Assembly (NCBI GenBank): GCA_951213105.1
Contig: OX578145.1
Location: 15,056,534 to 15,120,533 of the forward strand
Direction: 5' to 3'
Source of the DNA: Amaurobius ferox
Lineage: Eukaryota > Arthropoda > Arachnida > Araneae > Amaurobiidae
DNA length: 64,000 nt
Below the pieces are notes generated by a model, which made no database searches, had not been told where the DNA came from, and saw nothing but the letters and a program-made list of their open reading frames with translations. Below are positions 34,733 to 45,149 of the stretch, in pieces. The stretch's first letter is position 1, and every line of letters starts with the position of its first letter. Position numbers and translations under genes: made by a program.

Positions 34733-35101
34733 ATAATACATGTTCTAGAATGCTCAGTTAATCATTAATAATCTGTCGGAAATTCGACGCTAAATTTTAA
34801 CTTAGTTACAATAAATTTACTATTCCTAATAAAAAAACTAAACTTCGGATGAAAAGGTTAAATACAGATTAACTAAATACAAAACTTAAACTAACAGTCA
34901 AGCGATTTCTGTTCTATAACAAGGTGGCATATAAAAGCAAGAAAGTGACCAACTATTCAGCACTGTGTAGTCATTGAAACGACTTCTGTGTACAAAACTC
35001 CTTATAGTAAAGATTTTATAATATTTCTGGTAGAAGAATTTTTGTTTTTGAAGAATATTTTTGATTTTCCGTAGTTACAATACATTTATGAGAAAAATTA
35101 G
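34733..35101. other. No supported feature
   Basis: AT-rich DNA between two elements. Confidence 0.4.
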
Positions 35102-36106
35102 ACAAGAAAGATCAATCATGCATAAAGCATTGATTATGAAAAACTTTCCAACTGAAATGCAATTTTATTTAAACATCTCTAAAATGCAAATATTCAGCGC
35201 TGATATATTTTAAATTATCACAGTACTACAATCATTTATTACATTTGAAAACATAAAACTCCATCAAAAATAATCAACTTTATTTAAATGACGTCATCAA
35301 AATATAAATCGTCTGGCTCTCTATATAAAAGCAGTGACTATTTCATTCATACACTTTTATTCTCAAGTGTTAAATAATCCGACTCAAGTGTTACATAATT
35401 TTGCGTGAAAAAAATTTAGCAATTCCTATACAACTCATCTTACAATCACTCGTTTACGTTCTGCATCCATTCAAATTAGGCTTCGTTGTCGAAATAATCA
35501 AAGTTTAATGATTTTCAAAAGTTTGATGAAAATCAAATATATTGTAATTGCGTTGACACAGAATATATATGCAAAGAAAATACGCAAAAGTAAAGGGGTT
35601 TTAGGACGGATACAACATTATGAATTTTAAAGAACTTTACAAATCATGATTTTTTTCAGTGAAGGAAAAAGATAAATGCCATATTTTATTTTGAAGTGGG
35701 TCACGTGATCTTTTCATATTATATATATGGGTGTCATTATTATTTTAATTTTTATTTTAATAACTACCGAACATATTTTGCTGAAATTTTTTTATATACT
35801 TTATGGAATAATTTGAATATTTCCAAAAATTTTCGAAGCAATTTGTGAATTTCAACTTCGCTTAAAAATTATTTTAAAAACTAGGTCCCATAGGGCTCAA
35901 TGTATTTCATTTCTTCAGCACTGGTTCAATCCAAAACTATTTGGTTGATATTATTCCTTTACATTCCCGTATGTCCCACAAACCATCTGAACAACATACT
36001 AAAATGTCATTTAGATAAAGTCATTTTTACCGCAGTTATCGTTCGAACGGACAGACAGACAGAATGAAGAAAATCATAAACACTTTTCAACTATGTTGTA
36101 AAGTGT
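35102..36106 (-). mobile_element. H1-family element, complete, inverted
   Basis: On the minus strand it runs from AACACTTTACAACATAGTTG at 36106, through a short GTCTGTCTGTC tract, to the ATCAATGCTTTATGCATGAT hairpin and CTTTCTTGT at 35102. About 1.0 kb, with no coding region. Confidence 0.65.
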
Positions 36107-36286
36107 TAAACATCTTTGCTTTAAGGATTTTTATGCCCACTACATTGCCTGTATCGTACTGACGAGCAGCAATGACTGAGAAACTGAGATTCATGTTTGG
36201 GGAAAGATGATCGGTTGAGGACTTTCATGCTTTTACAGTTTTAAAATCGATGTTTTAAGTATAGCAATCAAAACTAAATCCGTATA

Positions 36287-36422
36287 TAAAAAATAATACG
36301 GATAAAAATCCCCATAATAATACGGATAAAAATCCCCATAAAAATCCCCATAATAATACGAATAAAAATCCCCATAATAATACGGATAAAAATCCCCATA
36401 AAAATCCCCATAAAAATCCAAC
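36287..36422. repeat. Short mixed tandem array
   Basis: Alternating units ATAATACGGATAAAAATCCCC (21 bp) and ATAAAAATCCCC (12 bp). Both lengths are multiples of three, which is why two minus-strand ORFs stay open across it. Confidence 0.9.
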
Positions 36423-36640
36423 ATATGCGCAATTCTGATCATCTGGTGTATTGTCATGCAAATACATGTAACTAAATGTAGAACATAAAGCTAACTATTA
36501 AGTTTATTGGAATTTTATTTACGTATCTCTGTCGGGGTTTCATCTGCAATTTCGATCCTGTTCAGAAACATAATTTTGCCTATTCACTAGCAGTGAAACC
36601 ATTGTGTGTGTAACTAAGCATATAATGTTTTGCCATTTTT

Positions 36641-36698
36641 AACACTTTACAACAAAGTTGAAAAGTGTTTATGACTTTGTTCATTCTGTCTGTCTGGT

Positions 36699-36756
<58 letters not shown>

Positions 36757-38733
36757 CGTTAGTACGATAACTGCCGTAAAAATGAGTTTATCAAAATGAA
36801 ATTTTAGTATGTTGTTCAGACGGTCTGTAGGACCTATGGGAATATAAATAAATAATATCACCCAATTAGTTTTTTATTGAACTCGGGTTGAAAAAATGAA
36901 ATACATTGAACCCTATGGGACCTAATTTTTCAAACATTTTTTAAGTAAATTTAAAATTCACGAATTGCTTCGAAATTTTTAGGAAATATTCACATTATCC
37001 CATAGAATATATAAAAAAAAATTCAGTAAAATATGTTAAGTAGTTTTTTAATTAAAAAAATTATTTAATATAGGGAAAAAAACAAATTCAATGAAATTCT
37101 GACTTTGGGATATCTTCCAGAAAGAAAAGAGAGAGATATTATATAATAAATATCTCTCCATTTATTAAAACGTTTTGCATATAGGAGTGCCTTCATATTT
37201 TAAAATAATTTGGTAGATAACAATTTTTCATTTTTTTTAAATTTTATATAACTCTTCATGATAAATTTAATTGATGGCATTTTAAATGCACTTTCCTACG
37301 TCCTAGAGAGTTAAAATTTGGTACACAGCTTAAATTTGTAGAACATTTTATTCTACAGCAATTTGGTGGATCTTTAAATATAGATCATACATTTTTTTCG
37401 AAATGACCCGCAATTAATCCCCGTTCACTTTTATAAATCATTGTTGTAATATTGTTAAAAATTCTGATGTGGACAGCACATGTCTTTCCCTGCAGACTCA
37501 TATTCGTTCTCTTTATTTATTCAATGATAATTTGAGTTTATCTGCACAACGTAAGTATTTTAAATGACATTGAATTTACACGTTAAACTTAAATTTGGTT
37601 CTCATTAGATAACTGGACTTATTGTCAAAGGTGGCGTAGCGAAAACGCGAAAAAACTAGAATATCTCAAGAACGGCTAGTCCTAGAGTAATGGGGTTAGT
37701 CTTATTCTTTTTGTTGTCAAAAATCACATATAAAATAGGAATTTAATTGATATAATTGAGCACACGTAGTCTTTTATTTTTATATATAACGATTTTTGCT
37801 GGCCATTTCGCAAAAATAGCCCGTTCCTTTTTCCCGAATCGTAGTAGAATAACCTACAAATGATTTATATACAAAATTTTGTTAAATTTGGTATATAAAT
37901 CACCTGTAGGTTATTGAAATATTATACTCCAAATTTTGTTAAATTTGGTTCATTAGTTTTTAGCTAGAGTGGATAAAGGCAATTTCTGCGGCCATTTCGC
38001 AAAGAAGGCAGATTCTTTTATTACGAATCGTACTATAATCTAATGAACATCAGGATTTCCCACAAAAAACATACCTACCAAATTGTATGAAATTCGGTCC
38101 ATTAGTTTTTCAATTAGAGTGGATGTAATATCCACACAGAAACATACACAGATACACCCTTACACACACAGACGTCTTCCTAAAAGTAGTTTTTTCGTGT
38201 TCTAGAAGTCCCAAAACGTGTAGATACTTTGAAAATTCAAGTTCCGATCTTTGGCACGATTCCAATACTTTGAGTACATACACATACACATATATATTAT
38301 CTGTGTATTATCTGTGTATCTAAATTCCGTGCCTATGCAATTACAATAGTTGTGATTTTAAATGATCCCTAAACTTTTATTATTTCTTCAAGGAAGCCTA
38401 ATTTTAACATATGCAGAATGCAAATATCTCAAGCGATTGTAAGATGAATTACATAAGAATTGCTGAATTTTTTTCACACACAATTATTTAGCTCTGGAGT
38501 CTGGAATACAAGTTATATGAATGAAATATTCATTGATTTTGCATAAAGAATCAGATGATTTATATTTCGATACAGTTTTAAATATTTAAGTATAATAAAT
38601 TACTGTAGTACTGTGATAATGTAAAAGATATTACCACTGAATGAATCACATTTTAGAAATTTTTAAATGAAATTACATTTCAGTTGGAAAGTGTTTCATA
38701 ATCAATGCTTATGCATGATTGATCTTTCTTGTT
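36641..38733 (+). mobile_element. H1-family element enlarged by a nested H2 copy
   Basis: The 5' end AACACTTTACAACAAAGTTG is followed by the longest (GTCT)n tract in the window (about 36687-36757). The 3' end is the standard hairpin plus CTTTCTTGTT. Other H1 copies are 1.0-1.3 kb; the excess here is the inverted H2 copy at 37457-38300 and some further unassigned sequence before it. Confidence 0.65.
37457..38300 (-). mobile_element. H2-family element nested in H1
   Basis: The 3' end (ATCTGATGTGG..CAGCACATG in reverse) lies at 37462, and the 5' interior (GTGTAGATACTTTGAAAATT, CGATTCCAATACTTT) lies near 38220-38270. The ACTTTCCC foldback terminus is not recognisable. H1 sequence resumes at TTATCTGTGTATC, about 38307. 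Confidence 0.6.
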
Positions 38734-38741
38734 TCTGATTG

Positions 38742-38960
38742 TACCGGGTGATAACCAAAATAAAGAGGGTGTGTTTGAAAGCTCTCTGTCAGAAAAACTA
38801 CGTAACGAATCGCAGCCCAATTTCGTACACATACTTCGCTGAGTATGCGGTTTCGATTCCTGAATGAAAAAAATATTCACATTTCGGACGCCAGGGGAGA
38901 AATTTACCGCTTCAGTCTCCACAACTTAAATATTGCCTAACTTATCTAATAAAAAATCTT
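38742..38960 (-). mobile_element. 3' end of a DUF4817-type element
   Basis: On the minus strand the end reads ATCGAAACCGCATACTC, then TTACGTAG, GAGAGCTTTCAAACACACC and the terminus ATCACCCGGTA. This parallels the right end of the element at 18811-19496. No transposase coding remains. Confidence 0.5.
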
Positions 38961-39054
38961 ATCTTTCTAACTTATCTATAATAAATATTGGCAAAAAAAA
39001 TAAATAAAGAGTTCCGAAGATTACAAATCGTAAGTGAACCTTTACTTAAACTTA

Positions 39055-39110
39055 AATCTTTTGCTTACGGGTGGGACAGCGTCCATCTGAAATGAAGAAC
39101 CTCAAACAGA
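39055..39110 (+). repeat. R3 repeat, copy 4, truncated
   Basis: TTGCTTACGGGTGGGACAGC, then GTCCATCTGAAATGAAGAAC; homology ends at CCTC. Confidence 0.6.
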
Positions 39111-39349
39111 ATTAAAACACCCCTACTCTGAGCTCTCTATACATCGAACTACTCAGTGTAAAGGCTCCAAATTTGTTGAACCTACTATTCAAGACATGGG
39201 GAAAGGGATTACGCGAAAAAAATAGTTCTAGAAGCACCGATAGGTGGCGCTGTACAACAGAAAATATGCTGAAAAGACACAAAATAATCACAAAAAAACA
39301 AACACAAGCAATATGGAATTTTTCCTTTTTAATTTCTTTTGCTGATATG
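39111..39349 (-). mobile_element. 3' end of a second DUF4817-type element
   Basis: Nearly identical, in reverse, to 41160-41342: it shares TAAAACACCCCTACTCTGAG, CTATTCAAGACATGG, AGGTGGCGCTGTACAACAG and AAAATATGCTGAAAAGACAC. This is the 3' untranslated side only. Confidence 0.65.
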
Positions 39350-40662
39350 AACAAGAAAGATCAATCATGCTTATAGCATTGATTATGAAACACTTTCCAA
39401 CTTCAATGCAATATTATTTAAACATGTCTAAAATGCAATACATTCCTCGGTAATATTTTAAAACTTCTCACAATACTACATTGATTTATTATATTTGAAA
39501 ACTTAAACATTCATCGAAAAAAATGAACTTCATTCAAATAACGGCATTAAAATATAAATTGCCTGGTTTAAACATCTCTAAAATGTGATATATTACTCGG
39601 TAACAATTTTAGAATTATCATAATACCACGATAATTTATTATATTTAAAAACTTCATCGAAAACAACTGAAATTCATTCAAATGACGTCATAGAAAAAAT
39701 AACACGCCTGGCTCTCTCTAAAAAAGCAGCATTTCATTCATAAATAATTTCCCATTCATGTCATTCATCACAATACTATAATAATTTATTTTATTTAAAA
39801 ATTAAGACCATGGAGCTATAAGTAATTTAACTCTATGCTTAAAACTTCATCGAAAAAAATCGTCCTTCTCTCGGTAAAGTCAATGAATATTTCTTTCATA
39901 TCAGCTATGCAGACTCCATGAGCTGAATTCTTTTGCATTAAAAAAATACAGCAATTCCTATACAACTCATCCTACATATTTTGCTGTTTACATTTCACAT
40001 AAGTGAAAAAAATAGGCTTCGTTAGAGAAATAATCAAAGTTGGATGCGCATTTAAACTCAAATATATTGTCATTGCGTTGTTTCAGTATGTAGATGCACA
40101 GAATTTAAGCGAAAATAAAGAGGTTTTACGACGAATTACAACACTCAATATGAATTAAAAAGAACTTTAAAAATGACGATTTTGAGACAAGATGGATGCC
40201 GTATTATATTTTGAAGTTTGGTCACGTGATCGTTTCATATCATGCTCACGTGATCGTTTCATATAAGAGGTGTAATTATTATTTTAATTTTTATTTAAAA
40301 AACTACTGAATATATTTTGCTGAATTTTTTTTTTTTATATATTTTATGGCATAATTTGAATATTACCTAAAATTTTCGAAGCAATTTGTGAATTTTAAAT
40401 CCGCTTAAAAAATGTTTGAAAAATTAGGTCCCATAGGGTTCAATGTATTTCATTTTTTCAACCCGGGTTCAATCCAAAACTAATTGGGTTATATTATTTA
40501 TTTATATTCCCATAGGTCCTACAGACCGTCTGAACAACATACTAAAATTTCATTTTGATTAAGTCATTTTTACGGCAGTTATCGTGCTAACGGACAGACA
40601 GACAGACAGACAGACAGAATGAACAAAGTCATAAACACTTTTCAACTTTGTTGTAAAGTGTT
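39350..40662 (-). mobile_element. H1-family element with internal duplication
   Basis: The 3' end lies at 39350 (AACAAGAAAGATCAATCATG) and the 5' end at 40662, with (GACA)n at 40597-40617. An internal block around TTTAAACATCTCTAAAATG is present at about 39417 and again at about 39567, accounting for the greater length (1.3 kb). Confidence 0.65.
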
Positions 40663-40739
40663 AAAAAAAAAGAAGATAGAAAAGTGAAGAAACTTAAACT
40701 GTCATTGTAACTGCAATTTTCCACTGTAAGCACAAACAT

Positions 40740-41129
40740 TTGCATAAACCCTTGGTTTGCAGCTACTGTGTTCTGGGCATAAAAGGGAATAAAACTGGGA
40801 AATTTTCATGCTTATCAGCGGTGGCTGTCACACTGCCAGAACGCGCTTTGCTTGTGAAGCTGTTTTATGAAAACAAAGGACATGCTGCAGCTGCACTTCG
40901 AGAGTTTCGTCGGCTTAAGAATTTGCGCAAGGGACCATTACTTCCACAAGTTCTCGGGAGAATGATCGCTCGATTCGAGAAAACTGGACATCTTGGAGTT
41001 CAGCCGGGTCGAGGAGGCAAATCGACTCGTTCAGATGTCGTTGACGATGTTGCCACCGCTATTGCTGAACAATCAATGGATAACGTTATACGCAACATTC
41101 CATGCATCGATAAGGTCCTTGTGATATGA
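40740..41129 (+). pseudogene. DUF4817-type helix-turn-helix fragment of a transposase
   Basis: The conserved part starts at about 40821 with LPERALLVKLFYE and continues through RRLKNLRKG, RMIARFEKTGHLGVQPGRGG and DVVDDVATAIAEQSMDNV. This matches my recollection of the DUF4817 N-terminal HTH of arthropod transposon proteins. The expected start codon reads GTG. After ~95 residues the frame jumps to unrelated residues and stops at 41127-41129, followed by the element's 3' region. The whole DDE catalytic part is missing, so this is an internally deleted, non-functional copy. The upstream ~27 codons are probably not coding. Confidence 0.7.
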
Positions 41130-41360
41130 ATGTTTGCTACGTTCGAATAAAATGTGTTACAAATGTGTATTTTGTGTCTTTTCAGCATATTTTCTGTTGT
41201 ACAACGCCACCTATCGGTGTTTCTGGAACTATTTTTTTCGTGTAATCCCTTTCTCCATGTCTTGAATAGTAGGTTCAACAATTTTGGAGCCTTTACACTG
41301 AGTAGTTCGATCTGTAGAGAGCTCAGAGTAGGGGTGTTTTAAATCTGACCACCCGGTATA
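41130..41360 (+). mobile_element. 3' region of the DUF4817-type element
   Basis: Contains AATAAAATGTG soon after the stop and the same 3' sequence as 39111-39349 in the opposite orientation, ending ACCACCCGGTA next to the CAGGGTGTCC element. The left terminus of this element was not found upstream of 40740. Confidence 0.6.
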
Positions 41361-41362
41361 TA

Positions 41363-42546
41363 CAGGGTGTCCAGAAAGTTCAGGAACGGCGCAATATCCC
41401 GAGAAATACACTTCGGATCAAAAAATAAAAAACACGTATTCAATATTTTTACAAATCTATCCAATGATAATAAAATTGAGGGGGGAGGGGTGGGGCAACT
41501 TTGAAATTTTCAATGGGAACCCCCATTTTTTATTGCAGATTTGGATTCTCCAGAAAAAATTACATGCATTTGACTTACGACTTTTCATTTTTGCTCCCAC
41601 AAACGGTGCTATAATCGAGAAAAAATGAAGTGGGGCACTAACGTCTAAAAGTTACACAAAAAAGCACCCTGGGGCGCGGTAGCCCATTGGTTAGCGCGCT
41701 GGAGTTGCACTCGGTAGGCCCGGGTTCGATTCCAGCCGCTGCCAAAACTGCCGCCGTGTTCATGCGGAGTACGATCACGTTAAACATGTGGGTCCGAAAG
41801 TCCTTCCGAGAGGTTGGTGGTAGGGGAAGGACGGTACGGTCCCTGTGGATGCCTCCCCCACTGGGTTCCGGTCTAAATTGGGTGGCACTTCCCGACCGTC
41901 CAAACAGTTACCTTACACCTTTCTGGTAGGTCGGACGGTCTGGGTTTCAACAACAACAACAAAAAAGCACCCTGATCATGAGAGGCAAGGGGACTCATGT
42001 TAATCAAGCACCCCGAAGGGAACAGAAAACTACTACGTCCACATCGTTGTTCCTGGGTAGTGCTAAACGTAGTTTTTTAAACCGTTTTCTAATCTAAAGT
42101 CAGCAGTTGTCGCTGAAGTTAACGGTTAGCAGGGGGAGGGGGTCAATTTTAGCATCATTGGACAGTTTTTTTTGAAAATATAGAACACGTAATTTTTTTA
42201 TTTTTCTATCCGAAGTGTATTTCCCTAGACATTGCCATTTTTAAACGTTTGTGCCCCACTTCCGTTTTTCTCGATTATAGCGCCGTTTATGGGAGCAAAA
42301 ATCAAAAATTGTAGGTTAAATGCATGTAATTTTTTCTGGAGAATCCAAATCTGCAATAAAAAATGGGGGTTCCCATTGAAAATTTCAAAGTTGCCCAACC
42401 CCCCTCCCCCCAGGAGGGGGGAGGGGATCAATTTTGGTATCATTGGTTAGCTTTTCTAAAAATATTGAATACGTGTTTTTTTATTTTTTGATCCGAAGTG
42501 TATTTCGCGAGATATTGCGCCGTTCCAGAACTTTCTGGACACCCTG
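41363..42546. mobile_element. Long-TIR element, CAGGGTGTCCAGAAAG type, with SINE-1 inside
   Basis: The left end CAGGGTGTCCAGAAAGTTC and right end GAACTTTCTGGACACCCTG are perfect inverted repeats flanked by TA. Inverted homology continues for roughly 280 bases on each side (for example CGGATCAAAAAATAAAAAAC and GGGAACCCCCATTTTTTATT). The short centre holds no transposase. Removing the SINE and one target copy leaves about 880 bp. The TA target and terminal sequence suggest Tc1/mariner-like mobilisation, an inference. Confidence 0.85.
41671..41960 (+). mobile_element. SINE-1 reference copy, full length, with perfect target duplication
   Basis: A tRNA-derived SINE of 290 bp. It has A-box-like TAGCCCATTGG (41680-41690), B-box GGTTCGATTCC (41723-41733), the body with GTGTTCATGCGGAGTACG and CCCCACTGGGTTCCGG, and a (CAA)n tail. 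It is flanked by identical 13-base AAAAAAGCACCCT (41658-41670 and 41961-41973). The perfect duplication implies recent LINE-mediated insertion. It defines the family to which the Helitron-embedded copies belong. Confidence 0.92.
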
Positions 42547-42594
42547 TATATATATTTATATATAATATATATATATATATAATATATATATATT

Positions 42595-42688
<94 letters not shown>

Positions 42689-42695
42689 TATTTCA
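42541..42695. repeat. (TA)n microsatellite
   Basis: About 150 bases of interrupted TA repeats directly at the right TA target of the preceding TIR element. Confidence 0.9.
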
Positions 42696-42699
42696 CCCT

Positions 42700-43949
42700 A
42701 ATGAAACTTTGAGATTGAACATAAAACTAAATAATAATATATCAAGTTTTAACAAAATTCAGTATTTCACCCGAATAAAACATATTGATGAACTAAAATG
42801 CTATAAAAGAAAATAAGGCATTAAAGAAACGACGTCTACAGGAAATGAAATTTTGTGTTCGATGGGTTAAATTAATCATGTAAGATAAGTTTTAAGTTAC
42901 GCCTGATTTCTTTTTTTTTCTTCTGATTCTTTTTTTCTTCTTTCCTGGGGTAATTCAAATACTTTTTTTTACGGTTCGCTATTTCTTGGAAAAGTCATGT
43001 GAGATAGAGGTGGAGTTTTTCATGGATCGAACACTTTGAAATGTATTAAGATTTTTTAAAGAGATTTCTTCAGAAAGTTACAGGTTTCCGGTTCTTCGAA
43101 AGTTTTCTAGCAAACTTTTGTGAAAGGAAAAATTTTCTTTGTGACTTCAGGGGGGTTGTTGGGAATGAACCTTGATAGGATGTCCAGAATATCGAATATT
43201 ATTATTTTTTCTAAACAGCTACTGAAGTTTTAACTTTTAAATAATGCAAGATATCTGACACTTTTGCAATCCTTGTATAGTTAATACGTATAAAGAAAGT
43301 GTTTTTTCGGGATAGAAAATTCAATTCCCGGTTTTGTTCTGAAATTGCACATTATCGACATCTCTAAACTCAAATTGAATGTTTTTTGATGATGTTGTAA
43401 GTACTCATATAGAATAATATAAAGCATTATGAAATGTGTTGGATACATCTCAACGTAATAACGTATGTCTATTCTGCAGCAACCCAGAATCCCCCCCCAA
43501 GCACCACTATTTGCGAAAACATCAGTTAATATGAGTGTTTTTAACATGTTACAACATAGTGTCACAGGGGAAAATGTCACAGCGCCAATATGTCACACCG
43601 CTTTAGTGTGACGACGGAAAATACGTATAGTGGAATCACAGTGCCAAGCACCAATACATGTTATATGTGATACGAAATTAATAAGATATTTGAAGTTAGT
43701 AAGAAGCAAATATGCTAATGCCGTGAATGTGTTAAGCCGTGAAGATTGTTGGCACAACCCATAAATGTTTAACCCAGGTTCTATTTCGAAGTTCTCTCGT
43801 CCAGGAATAAATTCCTGGATGACCTGCAGTGCAATAAATACAAAAGTGCAATAAACCCTTACCTTGTAAGGCGTCCACTCCTAAAAACCCAGATGCACAA
43901 TTTCAAGAGACAAAGATGTTAAATAACCACACAGGTTTAAAGATAAATC
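42700..43949. other. No supported feature
   Basis: Non-repetitive. A small cluster of GTCACA/TGTGAC motifs lies at 43558-43612 (GTGTCACAGGG, ATGTCACAGCG, ATGTCACACCG, AGTGTGACGACG). Its meaning is unclear. Confidence 0.35.
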
Positions 43950-43955
43950 ACTTTC

Positions 43956-43961
43956 TTTATT
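43956..43961 (-). terminator. Poly(A) signal AATAAA overlapping the stop codon
   Basis: The minus strand reads GAATAAAG. About 30-45 bases further on it becomes GT-rich (CCTGTGTGGTTATT, then CATCTTTGTCT), as expected of a downstream element. Confidence 0.4.
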
Positions 43962-44580
43962 CAATATTGTAATTAAGAAGAGCAGAAGCTAAAGTTATAA
44001 CTGAATCATTATCAGGAAGCACAACTGTGACAGTGACACTGGACTCAGGATAACTACTAATATATTTGCTGCCACGGAAGTAATTCAATGATAATAATAT
44101 GATCAACGATATAAATAAAGTGGCACAGCAACATTTAAGTATATAATAAACATGATATAAGAATTCAAGGTATGGTCTCAAAGCAACAGGAGAAAACTCG
44201 CACTTAGAGATACGAAAATTAGAACTGATAATTAAACAAGTTGATATAATTTGGGAATGGAAGTCAGAGATTACGTAATTGAAGAAGATACTTTATATTT
44301 ATGCTTCCGTAAGACAGGTGTAGATACAGAGGGCAGTCAACTCTTACCTCACCAGTCGGAGTTGCAAAAGGGTCGGAACATTATACCGTACCCACATTTC
44401 AACCCGGAACATTGATCTCGGGCCCCATCGTACCTTCCTCGTCGCAACTCTCTCAGCTAGACGTCGGGCCCTCCATCGATGTTCTTCGGCGATGTAGGCG
44501 TCTTCGGCTTTTCTTCCCATGCCCACAAGAGGCCAGAAGTCGATTTGGGGCCGACTCCCGCACTCCGTGGTGGGCAACAT
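43957..44580 (-). CDS. Candidate two-exon gene: small single-pass membrane protein, 150 aa
   Basis: Exon 1 runs from the ATG at 44580 to 44348, where the minus strand reads GTGAG|GTAAGAGT, a near-ideal donor. The 171-base intron ends TTTTCTCCTGTTGCTTTGAG before 44176, with TTCTAAT as a possible branch point. Exon 2 (44176-43957) continues in the same frame across a split AG|A codon. The predicted protein has a basic, Arg-rich segment (about 35-56), a CCC motif before one membrane segment (about 95-110), and a short tail with TVTVVLPDNDS. Exon 1 is clearly GC-richer than its surroundings. The stop TAA lies within an AATAAA signal, so the 3' UTR would be almost nil. I recognise no family. It could instead be a non-coding transcript. 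Confidence 0.4.
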
Positions 44581-44717
44581 TGAAACATGGTCCAGGCCGA
44601 CCTGAGAGCGTCGACAACTAGACAGGAAGAGAAAGCCACGAATATTCTTTGCAACAGCTTTTATGTTACCAGGCGGATTCAGGCCCCAGAATCATTCGGA
44701 CCTAGCAGAAGACTAAT

Positions 44718-44915
44718 TTACGGCATTTGACCAATCAAAAACTTCACAGACATAGCCTCTCCAGACCAGAGCGGGGTCCCGAAAATGAAATTTGCTGATA
44801 CATCAGACCCTCGCCACAAGGTCTCAAAATCATCCAAAAGTTCCACTCCAAAATCTATTGTGCAGAAAAGTGCATGCCTTGCACTAACTTTACCAGGCCT
44901 CGAGCAAGCCACCAT
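44718..44915 (-). other. Upstream 65-codon ORF in the same GC-rich block
   Basis: An open frame upstream of the candidate gene on the same strand (starting MVACSRPGKVSARHALF). It may be a 5' leader uORF, a separate upstream exon, or chance in GC-richer DNA. No domain recognised. Confidence 0.2.
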
Positions 44916-45149
44916 CTGCTCTGCCCGGGAATTAAGACCTTGACTTTAACGGTCAAATAATAACGAAACTTCTCTCTGAATGCGGTTTTCACGGATTAAT
45001 AAAATGGCTAAAAGCTTTCCTTTCAGTGTAGAATATTTTGTATAATACGTATTTAATAGACAAGAGGGATAATTAAAACAGGGTTTTAAATGATGTAAAA
45101 AAATGGAATCTTGATAATTAATATATAATTTGCGATTTTTACAAGGGTT

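Noticed and set aside
36233..36467. Tyr/Gly/Asp-rich repeat peptide (YYGDFYG-like), superficially like a structural protein
   Set aside because: Two overlapping frames of a 130-bp simple tandem array; no gene context.
41671..41745. Functional tRNA gene at the SINE-1 head
   Set aside because: The copy has a CAA tail and target duplication; it is a SINE, and the acceptor stem does not pair.
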